Shown here: positions 9,533-17,605 of the stretch, in pieces
Position numbering within the stretch: position 1 is the stretch's first letter
Layout: each line of letters starts with the position of its first letter
Source of the DNA: an uncultured Mailhella sp.
GTDB taxonomy: Bacteria > Desulfobacterota > Desulfovibrionia > Desulfovibrionales > Desulfovibrionaceae
Assembly: GCF_963931295.1 (NCBI RefSeq)
Contig: NZ_OZ007001.1
Location: forward strand, 2,683,001-2,747,000
DNA: 64,000 bases
Direction of reading: 5' to 3'
Made by a program: the position numbers and the translations under genes
The notes under the pieces: model-generated
What the model was told of the DNA's origin: nothing
Seen by the model: only the letters and a program-made list of their open reading frames with translations
Database searches by the model: none

Positions 9533-12500
9533 CTAGTTGTGTTCTTTTTTGCAGGACGTTTTGCCGCGCAGCTGGTACCTGGTATCGAATGCGGAGCAGT
9601 GGCGGGCAATGGTGTTGATGTAGTCCTCGTAGTTGTCCAGGTAGAAGGAGAGGGCGCGGGAGAAGTTCAGGCCGAGCATGCCGTCCACAAAGAGCTGGCA
9701 GACTTCCTGAACGTTGAGCAGAATGCCCTGAAAACGGGCCAGAACAATGCGTTCCTCTCTTGTCATGCCGCGCAGAAGCGCAAGCAGCGTCTGCTGGGCG
9801 CAGGGCTGATAGTACCAGAAATACATGAGGTCCAGCGCGTTGATGATGCTTTCCACCTGCAGGGCGCGGGCCTTTTCCTGACTCGTGAAGCGTATGAATT
9901 CTCTGGGCTGGGCCAGAAGGGCAAGCATGTCCTTGTCGGGGAAGGCGAGTTCGAGTCTGGTGTAGCAGTCGAACAGGTGTCTGAGCTTGGTTTGATAATC
10001 CCATCCGCGCAGGCGGTAGTTGTTGCGCCTGTCAGCCACGGATTCGATGATGCCCGCCACGGTGTCGGAAGCGAACTTGGAGACGATGGCCGCCGCGGGA
10101 ATGAGTATTTGCTCCGGAGGCATGCTGATGATGAGCGGAAAGAGCGTATAGAGCACGGAGTTGTAGAGCATGGCCACGGGAATGGCCAGCACGTTCCGGA
10201 AAAAGTTGCCGACGACCGCGGTTCGCGGGAATCCTCGATAGATGTTGTGCGAGGAAATGTAGATGCCGTTTGCCAGCGCGATGATGGAAAAAACGAGCAG
10301 CGGGGCGTTTTCCACGGTAATGCCGAGCACGCGGCTGAGCAGCAGGTTTCGCGTGAGGCCTTCCAGCAGAATGACGGAAATGCCCGTGTACATGAGCGAG
10401 TCGCACACGCGCGACCAGTTCACGAATTTTTTCCATGAAAGCAGCATGTTTTTGCGCACGCCGCCGCCTGCGATGACAGCCTGAATGACGTTGCGCACGC
10501 CGGTGATGCCGAACCAGATGGGCGCGCCGAACCAGGCGAGCACCCACCATTCCTGCGTGTTCAGGAAGGTAAGCAGTGCGGGAATGAAGCCCAGCAGCAC
10601 CTTGAGTACGTTGGACATGGTGGTGTTGAGGTAGGCTCTGCCTCCTCTTTCCTCGTCGTGGACGAGCGCCTGCGTTCCCGGTTCGGGCACGAGGCTGTTG
10701 GATTTTTCCACGGTGATGCCGCCCATGGTGATGATGTTGCCCGGCTGTTCTATGCGCACGTTTTCATAGAGGGGCTCCCATTCTCTGGTGCGGTTCATGC
10801 CGCATTTGAGAAAGCTCATGCGGCGGCGCAGCCAGGTAAGCAGCGGCGAGGGGTGACCGCTCGGCAGGTATTCCACCCGGTAGCCGAGCTGAAGGCGCAT
10901 GGGCAGGGTGACAGAACTTATGTATTTGTTGCCTTTCAGGCGCTTGCGGGCGGAGCCGGGCAGGGTTTCGGGCACGGCCAGCCCCATGCCGTAGCGGTTG
11001 CCGAGGTGACTGGTGGAATCCGTGCCCATGTGGCTGGCAAGGGGCGCGTAGCGGTACAGGGCCTGAAGGGCCGGAATATCGGCCAGAATGGCGCGGAATT
11101 TTTCGCATCGGGTCTGCGAATCCGGCGAGCAGTCGCAGTCGAAGTTCCGCAGCATGCCGCGCAGAATTTTCTTGAGGCGCATGACGTCGCCCGTGTTGAT
11201 GGCGACTTGGAGATCGTTGATTTCCTTGAGATGGGGCAGGTTGCCGTCGTGCCACTCCTTGACGTTGAACAGCTCCAGATGCGTGATGAACCCCTGACCG
11301 TCCCAGAGAATTTCCAGCACGTCTTCGGCGGTGAGCCCGGCGAGCTGCAGGGTGATGCGGTAGCCGCTGCGCAGCGAACTCAGGTGTTCGAGAAGCTGCG
11401 GCACGCTGAGGCGCAGAAGTTCCGGGCGTTCGTCGTCGGGCGAGGAGGGTGGATCTTCGGGCGAGGGCAGTTCGGGATTGCAGGAAGGCGCCAGACAGCT
11501 GTCGTGAATGACGGAAGGGGTAAAGGCGTCCATACGGCGCATGCGCCTGAGAATTTCTTCTCTGCGGGCGTCGCTTGCCTCCTCAAGTTCCATGGAGAGA
11601 TCGGCGATTTTGGTCTTGAACTTCGGCAGCAGCGCCTTGTGAACGAATTCCGCGAGATGCAGCAGCGAAGGCTGTCCGTTGCCCACAAAGGCGAGAAACG
11701 CGTCGGGGTCCAGCGTTGTGACGGGAATGCCGAGATCCCGCGTGAGCGCGTGAGCGTGTTTTTTGTTCCACAGATCCAGCGTGGCCATGACGTGATCCCG
11801 AATCCAGGCCGAGGCCATGCGGCCTTCGCTCATGAAGGACCGCATGGCGTCTGAGGAGAGAAACTCCAGGAAGTCCTGGATGTCGGAGAATCCGCGCGGA
11901 GCCCATATGAAGTTCACGTAGCGGCCCCGGAACGCCGCGCGGAACTCAAGACCGATACGCACGGAAATGCCCATGATCGCGGCGGCGCTCAGCAGCTCGC
12001 GGGCCACTTCCAGATCCACATAGTTGTAGTACACCACGGTAAGATACCGTATGCCCTTCACCCAGGCGTCCATGATGAGGAAGGTGGCGTTTTTGCGTCC
12101 TTTGGTGTTGGAATCGTGGACGTGATGATCCATGGTGAGCTGATTCCATTCTTCCGGCATTTCCATGAGGTGATGACGGTTGAGAAATTCCCGCACGATG
12201 CGCGGATTGCCGGAAACGGCCTTGCGGAAATCGTGGATCAGCCGGAGCTGGGCGTGCTCGTCGTCCCGCGAGCGGATGATGGCCTTCATGATCTGAATGA
12301 GCACGCGGCCGGTGTTGTAGCGGAAGGTGGTCTGGGCGCTGTGCAGCACTTCGTCGTGCAACGTGCGCAGGGCGGCCAGACGATCTTCGGCAGGGCCGGA
12401 CTTGGTGAGGCTGCCGAGCAGATTGATGACGGCCTGCGCCATGCGGAATTCGTGCGTGGTGGTGAGATTCAGTATGCCGTGGGGATGGAGTCGGGCATTG

Positions 12501-12601
12501 AATATTTTATGTTCAAGGTCGGAGGAGGGGCCGTAGTCGATGATCGTGTTGATCATCTTCATGAGCTCTCTGTCCTGCCTGTCGAAGAAGATGTCGGCCA
12601 T
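9533..12601 (-). CDS. large membrane protein of unknown function, degenerate PHP-like N-terminal motif
   Basis: 1022 residues, family not recognised. The N-terminal two thirds are soluble and charged. About 150-250 holds DHHVHDSNTKG, an alpha/beta stretch with GIRYLTVVYYNY and then GISVRIGLEF, reminiscent of a PHP-type metallohydrolase (HxH plus later GxE) but without the full metal set. Around 590-840 are several membrane segments (VLKVLLGFIPALLTFL, WWVLAWFGAPIWFGITG, LLVFSIIALANGIYI, AIPVAMLYNSVLYTLFPLII). A further soluble helical domain follows. The ATG at 12601 is preferred to an in-frame GTG at 12682 because a promoter's -10 box lies between them. It is followed only by convergent genes, so is probably monocistronic. 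Confidence 0.8.
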   Translation of the reverse strand: MADIFFDRQDRELMKMINTIIDYGPSSDLEHKIFNARLHPHGILNLTTTHEFRMAQAVINLLGSLTKSGPAEDRLAALRTLHDEVLHSAQTTFRYNTGRVLIQIMKAIIRSRDDEHAQLRLIHDFRKAVSGNPRIVREFLNRHHLMEMPEEWNQLTMDHHVHDSNTKGRKNATFLIMDAWVKGIRYLTVVYYNYVDLEVARELLSAAAIMGISVRIGLEFRAAFRGRYVNFIWAPRGFSDIQDFLEFLSSDAMRSFMSEGRMASAWIRDHVMATLDLWNKKHAHALTRDLGIPVTTLDPDAFLAFVGNGQPSLLHLAEFVHKALLPKFKTKIADLSMELEEASDARREEILRRMRRMDAFTPSVIHDSCLAPSCNPELPSPEDPPSSPDDERPELLRLSVPQLLEHLSSLRSGYRITLQLAGLTAEDVLEILWDGQGFITHLELFNVKEWHDGNLPHLKEINDLQVAINTGDVMRLKKILRGMLRNFDCDCSPDSQTRCEKFRAILADIPALQALYRYAPLASHMGTDSTSHLGNRYGMGLAVPETLPGSARKRLKGNKYISSVTLPMRLQLGYRVEYLPSGHPSPLLTWLRRRMSFLKCGMNRTREWEPLYENVRIEQPGNIITMGGITVEKSNSLVPEPGTQALVHDEERGGRAYLNTTMSNVLKVLLGFIPALLTFLNTQEWWVLAWFGAPIWFGITGVRNVIQAVIAGGGVRKNMLLSWKKFVNWSRVCDSLMYTGISVILLEGLTRNLLLSRVLGITVENAPLLVFSIIALANGIYISSHNIYRGFPRTAVVGNFFRNVLAIPVAMLYNSVLYTLFPLIISMPPEQILIPAAAIVSKFASDTVAGIIESVADRRNNYRLRGWDYQTKLRHLFDCYTRLELAFPDKDMLALLAQPREFIRFTSQEKARALQVESIINALDLMYFWYYQPCAQQTLLALLRGMTREERIVLARFQGILLNVQEVCQLFVDGMLGLNFSRALSFYLDNYEDYINTIARHCSAFDTRYQLRGKTSCKKEHN

Positions 12602-12659
12602 GGAGCACCGCCGGTATTTGCTTCCCCGGGGGGAAAAGATAATTGTAACAACTTTGTCA

Positions 12660-12689
12660 TATATACGTGCAGAAAAGCGCACTCGTCAA
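12660..12689 (-). promoter_or_regulatory. promoter of the large membrane protein gene
   Basis: Read on the minus strand: TTGACG (12689-12684), 18-base spacer, TATATA (12665-12660). This places transcription start near 12653, about 50 bases before the chosen ATG. Two similar 16-bp sequences (ACAACTTTGTCATATA at 12648-12663 and ACAGCTTTGTTATAAT at 12708-12723, 13 of 16 identical) flank it, a possible operator pair. Confidence 0.6.
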
Positions 12690-12725
12690 CAATCCCGGCA
12701 TATTATGACAGCTTTGTTATAATCT

Positions 12726-13332
12726 TGTGAAAGATGATGCTATGGAAAACAAAACATGCGGACATCGTACGGGGCCGTGACGTTGTTTTTTGCGTCGACG
12801 CAAACGGACAGGACTCATGCGAGAGAAAAGAGAAAGAGATGTGAAGAGCAGAGGTCAGGGGAATGCCTTCGGGGCAGGCGCGGCAGCTTTTCGTCTGGGG
12901 CGGGCCGTTCCGCTTTTGCGAGGGGCATGCCTGTTTTTACAGGCAGAAGAGAGAGCATGAAGATGCCGGGGCGGAGGGGGGAGCGCCGAAAAGGAATAGG
13001 TCATGATCCACAAGTGAGGGGGGCGTGCGGGGAGGGGAGTGCCCCGGCCGAGGAGGCTGTTTTGGTCGGGCAGCAGGCTCCTCGGCATTCTCCGGCCTTC
13101 GGGGTGCTGCCGCGCCGCAGCGTCTGCACCGGATTGTCCCCGCTCGTGGTCTTGTCGGGCGCTCCCAACGCGCCGGGGGACTCTCTCCAGCGGGGAAGGG
13201 GCGATGTTCACGCGACTTTGCAGAGCGCGGGCGTTTTGCACGAAGGCGGAGCGCGTCGATTGCCGGAAGATGGCCGGAGAATGCGCATCTGCGGGGCATC
13301 AGGCCCCGGAAGGCGAACGCCAGCGGAAGCGT
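12726..13332. other. intergenic stretch, no gene seen
   Basis: About 600 bases of GC-rich, purine-rich sequence. Frames open on both strands are Arg/Pro/Gly-rich without a ribosome site or family signature. It lies upstream of the minus-strand membrane gene and downstream of the minus-strand fumarase operon. Confidence 0.45.
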
Positions 13333-13367
13333 AAAAAAAAACTCCTGTCGCACGCTTGCGGCAGGAG
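13333..13367 (-). terminator. terminator of the fumarase operon
   Basis: On the minus strand an 11-bp stem (13367-13357 with 13352-13342, one G-T pair) is followed by nine T. Confidence 0.92.
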
Positions 13368-13390
13368 CAGATATCAGGCGTCAGAGCGGA

Positions 13391-13948
13391 TCAGATGCTC
13401 TGGTAGGGCTTTTTTCCTTCTTCATACTGATCGCCGCCCCGACAGTCCGCCACCACGGTGACGGGAAAGTTTTCCACGGTCATGGCGGCCAGGGCTTCCG
13501 GGCCGAGTTCCGGCCAGGCAAGCACGTCGTAGGAGCGGATGCAGCGGGAAATGAGCGCGGCCGCGCCTCCGGTGGCGGCAAAATACACGCACACGTTGTC
13601 GCGAATGGCGTCCATGACGGCGCGGGAACGGTTGCCCTTGCCGATCATGCCCGCAAGGCCCAGTTCCATGAGGCGCGGGGCGTAGGCGTCCATGCGGCCC
13701 GAGGTGGTGGGCCCGGCCGAGCCGATGGGTCTGCCCGGCTTTGCGGGCGTGGGGCCCACGTAATAGATGATCTGTCCGGCGGGATCGAAGGGCAGGGATT
13801 CGCCCCGGTCGAGCGCTTCGATCATGCGTTTGTGGGCGGCGTCGCGCGCGGCGTAGATGGTGCCGCTGATGAAGGCGAGGTCGCCTATGCGCAGTTTGCG
13901 TATGTCGTCTTTGGAAAGGGGCGTGACAAGATGATGAGTGGCTGGCAT
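13391..13948 (-). CDS. fumarate hydratase class I, beta subunit (C-terminal domain)
   Basis: Together with the alpha subunit encoded just upstream, it interconverts fumarate and malate in the cytoplasm. 185 residues, the standard length for the separate beta chain. The family sequence is clear: LRIGDLAFISGTIYAARDAAHKRM, YYVGPTPAKPGRPIGSAGPTTSGRMD, MIGKGNRS and the terminal YDVLAWPELGPEALAAMTVENFPVTVVAD. Related beta chains occur in L(+)-tartrate dehydratase, but the fumarase form is far commoner. It follows the alpha gene by ten bases, so the two form an operon. Confidence 0.92.
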   Translation of the reverse strand: MPATHHLVTPLSKDDIRKLRIGDLAFISGTIYAARDAAHKRMIEALDRGESLPFDPAGQIIYYVGPTPAKPGRPIGSAGPTTSGRMDAYAPRLMELGLAGMIGKGNRSRAVMDAIRDNVCVYFAATGGAAALISRCIRSYDVLAWPELGPEALAAMTVENFPVTVVADCRGGDQYEEGKKPYQSI

Positions 13949-13958
13949 GGCGGAATCC

Positions 13959-14804
13959 TTACAGCACGGCTTCGGCGTGACGCGCGGCGTTGCAGTTGAT
14001 GTTCACGGCTACGGGCAGGCTGGCGATGTGGGTGGAGCAGAATTCCACGTTCACCTTGAAGGCAGTCACGCTGCCGCCGAGTCCGGCGGGGCCGGTGCCG
14101 AGCTTGTTGACGAGTTCCAGCAGCTCGTCTTCGAGTCTGGCGTAGCGGGGATCGGGATTGCGGCTTTCAATGTCGCGCGCGCAGGCTTTTTTGGCGCACA
14201 GGCAGGCCAGTTCCATGTTGCCGCCTATGCCTACGCCGACGACCATGGGCGGGCAGGGGCTGGCTCCGGCGTGGCGCACGGTTTCCACCACGGCCTTCTT
14301 CACGCCTTCTATGCCGTCGGCGGGAACCAGCATGTGCAGCGCGCCCTTGTTTTCGCTGCCCGCGCCCTTGGGGGCCAGGCGCAGGGTGATGCGGTCGCCG
14401 GCCACGAGGCGCGTGTGGATGACGGCGGGCGTGTTGTCGCCGGTGTTTTTGCGTTCAAAGAGCGGTTCCGCCACCGAAGACTTGCGCAGATAGCCTTCGG
14501 TGTAGCCCTTGGCAATGCCCTGATTGACGGCGTCTTCAAAAAGTCCGCCTGTGATGTGGACGTCCTGACCTATTTCGGCGAACACCACGGCGAGTCCGGT
14601 ATCCTGACAGATGGGGACGTTTTCCTCGGCGGCGATGCCCGCGTTCTGGATGAGCTGATCCAGTACGTCGCGGCCGGTGGGGGAAAGTTCGCATTCTCTG
14701 GCCTGGCGCATGGCCGCCAGCGTGGATTCGGGCAGGCGGCAGCAGGCCTCCACGGCCAGCCGCGCCACGGTGTCGCGTATGAGTTCGACGGAAATTTCTC
14801 GCAT
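13959..14804 (-). CDS. fumarate hydratase class I, alpha subunit (iron-sulfur, N-terminal domain)
   Basis: 281 residues carrying the catalytic [4Fe-4S] cluster. Cluster cysteines are expected in NVPICQDTGLAVVF, in ELACLCAKKACARDI after GVGIGGNM, and in the C-terminal NVEFCSTHIASLPVAVN. The start at 14804 has CAGGAG six bases upstream; the frame stays open to 14951 but that extension is Arg-rich and overlaps a terminator. Such oxygen-sensitive fumarases are typical of anaerobes; in sulfate reducers they serve fumarate respiration or disproportionation as well as the citric-acid branch. Confidence 0.93.
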   Translation of the reverse strand: MREISVELIRDTVARLAVEACCRLPESTLAAMRQARECELSPTGRDVLDQLIQNAGIAAEENVPICQDTGLAVVFAEIGQDVHITGGLFEDAVNQGIAKGYTEGYLRKSSVAEPLFERKNTGDNTPAVIHTRLVAGDRITLRLAPKGAGSENKGALHMLVPADGIEGVKKAVVETVRHAGASPCPPMVVGVGIGGNMELACLCAKKACARDIESRNPDPRYARLEDELLELVNKLGTGPAGLGGSVTAFKVNVEFCSTHIASLPVAVNINCNAARHAEAVL

Positions 14805-14898
14805 GGTGACTCCTGAGGCGTAAGTTCCTTGCGACCATAGGACTTTTTTTTCGGAAAATAAACCGGAGCGACGCGCGCCGGTTCGCCGCCCGCAACGC

Positions 14899-14928
14899 AA
14901 AAGGCCCGTCCGGCGAACCGGCGGGCCT
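14899..14928 (-). terminator. terminator between TM1266-like gene and fumarase operon
   Basis: Minus strand: AGGCCCGCCGG, TTCG-type loop, matching arm, then TTTT. The hairpin (14928-14902) lies 26 bases after the stop of the small regulator gene, so fumarase has its own promoter in the remaining 100 bases. Confidence 0.85.
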
Positions 14929-14953
14929 CTTCGCTTGCTGACGCGGCGCAAGA

Positions 14954-15199
14954 TTACTTGGTGATGACGGATTTCACGGACACGTGTTCCAGCTGACCGA
15001 TTTTTCCGGTCATGGCGGAAATGGCTTCGTTGCTGCCGTCCACGGCGATGGAGATGATGGACACGCCCCTGTCGCGGTAGGGAATGCCCAGACGTCCGAC
15101 AATGATGTCGGAGTACTGATGCAGAATCGCGTTCAGGGCGGCGGAGGATTCGAGGTTTTCCACAATGATGCCGACAATGCCGAGGCGGTTTTCTTCCAT
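14954..15199 (-). CDS. TM1266-type ACT-like protein (putative iron-only hydrogenase system regulator)
   Basis: 81 residues. An ACT-like ferredoxin fold: RLGIVGIIVENLESSAALNAILHQYSDIIVGRLGIPYRDRGVSIISIAVDGSNEAISAMTGKIGQLEHVSVKSVI. This family is named from its regular association with [FeFe]-hydrogenase maturation genes, and here hydG lies divergently 470 bases away. The ligand is unknown. The start has AGGAGA seven bases upstream; the upstream open frame to 15448 is not credible. Confidence 0.85.
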   Translation of the reverse strand: MEENRLGIVGIIVENLESSAALNAILHQYSDIIVGRLGIPYRDRGVSIISIAVDGSNEAISAMTGKIGQLEHVSVKSVITK

Positions 15200-15671
15200 G
15201 ATGCTTCTCCTGAAAAACATTCCGTTGCAGGGACGGGAAAGGTCGTATTGTTCCGGGATGCGGCCCGGTTCGTTGACGAGGAGACTTTCAGGAATGCCCG
15301 GGCTTGTCAAGAAGATGATGGGCGCGCGCCGAGGGTCGTGGAAGATGGTGCGGACGTTTCGGCCTTTCCCCTTGCCTAATTGCGCAGGAAGCGTATGATG
15401 TCTGCGTCCGACCGGCGGATTCATCTTCCGGGAGGTCTGCCGCGCCATGCGGTTTTGTTACGGTATCCCGACTGAGAGGATGGCGTTCTGCTTTCCGATC
15501 AGAAAGGTCTGTGCTGTCCCCGTCTTGTCTTCCGCCGTCGGCGGGAAGCTGCGATCGTCGGGCGCCTTTCCTTACGGGTGGGCGCTTTTTTTATTGCTGC
15601 GCCTTGTCTGAACGGCACCTGCTGCCATGACCGGCCGAGCGCCGGGGCGGATGATCCGCCGGGGAATCTGC
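15200..15671 (+). other. divergent intergenic region with a + strand terminator (15560-15592)
   Basis: No protein gene. A plus-strand terminator (GCGCC 15562-15566 / GGCGC 15581-15585, then seven T at 15586-15592) lies about 80 bases before hydG, although no plus-strand gene precedes it. It therefore ends either an attenuated hydG leader or an independent small RNA. The upstream 200 bases contain several stem-forming segments (for example CCGCCG/CGGCGG near 15530) but match no riboswitch I can name. Confidence 0.45.
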
Positions 15672-17090
15672 ATGTACAATGTCCGCTCGCTGGACTCCAA
15701 CGAGTTCATCGACCACGCCGAAATTCTGGAGTCTCTGGAAGAGGGGCGAAAGCTTTCTTCCGACCGGGCTGAAGTGGCCCGCATTCTGAACAAGGCCCGG
15801 GAATACCGCGGGCTCACGCATCGCGAGGCGGCCGCGCTTCTGTTCGTGGAAGACGAGGACACGCTGAAGAGCATCTACGCGCTGGCCCGCGAAATCAAGG
15901 AACACATTTACGGCCGCCGCATCGTGATGTTCGCGCCGCTGTACCTTTCGGACTACTGCGTGAACAACTGCCGCTACTGCGGCTTTCACGCGAGCAACAA
16001 GACCGTGCGGCGCAAGCTTTCGCAGGAGGAGCTGCGCGAGGAAGTGCTTGCGCTGGAGGCGCTCGGTCACAAGCGTCTGCTTCTTGAGGCGGGCGAAGAC
16101 GACCGCAACTGCCCTCTGGATTACGTTATTGAGTGCATGCACACCATCTATGCCACGAAGCTTCGCAACGGCTCCATCCGCCGCGTGAACGTGGACATTG
16201 CCGCCACCACGGCGGAAAACTACCGCAGACTCAAGGATGCCGGACTGGGCACCTACATTCTTTTTCAGGAAACCTACCACAAGCCCACCTACGAATTCAT
16301 GCACATGGGCGGCCCCAAGGCCAATTACGAGTGGCACACCGAGGCCATGGACCGCGGCATGCTGGAAGGCGGCCTGGACGACGTGGGCATCGGCGTGCTT
16401 TTCGGCCTGTACGACTGGCGTTACGAGGTGATGGGTCTGCTGATGCACGCCGAGCATCTTGAGGCGGTGGCCGGCGTGGGACCGCACACCATTTCGTTCC
16501 CGAGGCTGCTGCCCGCCGAGGGCGTGGATTATTCCGCCTACAGTCTGGTGAGCGATGACGACTTCAAGCATCTCATTGCGGTGACGCGTCTGGCCGTGCC
16601 CTACACCGGCATGATTCTCACCACCAGAGAGTCCGCGGAATTTCGCCGCGGGCTGCTCGACATAGGCATGTCGCAGATGAGCGCGGGTTCCTGCGTGGGC
16701 GTGGGCGGCTACGCCCATCCGCAGCGCGTCGTTCCCGGCGAAGCGCCGCAGTTTCATCTTGCCGACGAACGCAAGCCCGAAGACGTGCTCAAGGGACTGG
16801 TTCGCGACGGCTATCTGCCGAGCTTCTGCACGGCCTGCTATCGTTCCGGCCGCACCGGCGACCGCTTCATGCCGCTGGCCAAGAGCGGCGAAATAAGCAA
16901 CTGCTGTCAGCCCAACGCCATGCTGACCTTCAAGGAATATCTGCTGGACTACGCCGACGACGAACTGCGCGCGCTCGGCGAGAACATGATAGCCGACGAG
17001 CTTTCCCGCATCAGCCGGGAGCCTCGGAGAAATCAGACGGCGCAGTATTTGAAGCGCCTGGAGCAGGGGGAGCGCGATCTGCGTTTTTAA
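15672..17090 (+). CDS. hydG: [FeFe]-hydrogenase H-cluster radical SAM maturase HydG
   Basis: Cleaves tyrosine to supply the CO and CN ligands of the hydrogenase H-cluster. 472 residues from the MYNVRS start, the family length. The radical-SAM cluster motif CX3CX2C is C96-C100-C103 (DYCVNNCRYCGFH). The C-terminal motif that binds the second, dangler-iron cluster is present (CTACYRSGRTGDRF... then NCCQPNAM). The ATG at 15672 matches family N-termini (FIDHAEILE); an in-frame ATG at 15627 is less likely. HydE, HydF and the hydrogenase itself are not in this window. The TM1266-type gene is divergent upstream. Confidence 0.95.
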   Translation: MYNVRSLDSNEFIDHAEILESLEEGRKLSSDRAEVARILNKAREYRGLTHREAAALLFVEDEDTLKSIYALAREIKEHIYGRRIVMFAPLYLSDYCVNNCRYCGFHASNKTVRRKLSQEELREEVLALEALGHKRLLLEAGEDDRNCPLDYVIECMHTIYATKLRNGSIRRVNVDIAATTAENYRRLKDAGLGTYILFQETYHKPTYEFMHMGGPKANYEWHTEAMDRGMLEGGLDDVGIGVLFGLYDWRYEVMGLLMHAEHLEAVAGVGPHTISFPRLLPAEGVDYSAYSLVSDDDFKHLIAVTRLAVPYTGMILTTRESAEFRRGLLDIGMSQMSAGSCVGVGGYAHPQRVVPGEAPQFHLADERKPEDVLKGLVRDGYLPSFCTACYRSGRTGDRFMPLAKSGEISNCCQPNAMLTFKEYLLDYADDELRALGENMIADELSRISREPRRNQTAQYLKRLEQGERDLRF

Positions 17091-17472
17091 GCCCTGGTCG
17101 GCGTTCGGAAGAGAAGGGCGGCCAGGGAACTGCGCGCGGAAATAAACGCGGCAGACGGCGTTGAACGCATGCCCGTTCAGCGCCGGGCCGCCTGTCCGGC
17201 GGGCCTGCGCCGAAGTTTTCGGAAGAAAACCGCGGCGCGGGCTTTCCCCTTCGAGCAGGCGCAAACGCCGGTGGTCGGCGCGGCCCTTTTTGCCTCGCGC
17301 GGCCGCAGCATGTTTTGAGAGGCCGGACGGTCTCTCGCCTTCCGGCATGGTTTTGCCGGAGAGTCGTCAGAACGGGCGGGGAGTTCTTCCTGCAGGAGAA
17401 GAGCGCCTTTCGGAAGGGAACAGGTCCCCTTTCCGGCAGCCCCGCCCGATTCTCTCCATCTTTTTTGCAGAG

Positions 17473-17545
17473 AAACGCCGTCTTCGGTTCAGGAAGGCGG
17501 CGTTTTTGCGCATGAAAAAAGCTCCCGCGTCTGCGGGAGCTTTTT
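17473..17545. terminator. two tandem hairpin terminators between hydG and the phosphatase
   Basis: First hairpin AACGCCGTCTTC/GAAGGCGGCGTT then TTT (17473-17506). The second is AAAAAAGCTCCCGC, GTCT loop, GCGGGAGCTTTTT (17515-17545), symmetrical and able to work on both strands for the two convergent genes. The preceding 380 bases (17091-17472) hold no supported gene. Confidence 0.9.
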
Positions 17546-17605
17546 GTCGATGATGGAAGGCGGCGCAGGGGGAAAAGCACGCTTCATCCGGCGCTCTGCG
17601 CGGCA

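Noticed and set aside
10658..11854. 398-codon plus-strand frame inside the large membrane protein gene
   Set aside because: The minus-strand frame has membrane helices, a promoter and a terminator context; the plus frame has none.
13025..13999. Plus-strand frames upstream of and over the fumarase beta gene
   Set aside because: The minus strand encodes a clear fumarase beta chain; these frames lack ribosome sites and motifs.
15420..15560. TPP-type riboswitch suggested by ACTGAGAGGAT upstream of hydG
   Set aside because: The other conserved TPP elements are absent and hydG has no thiamine link.
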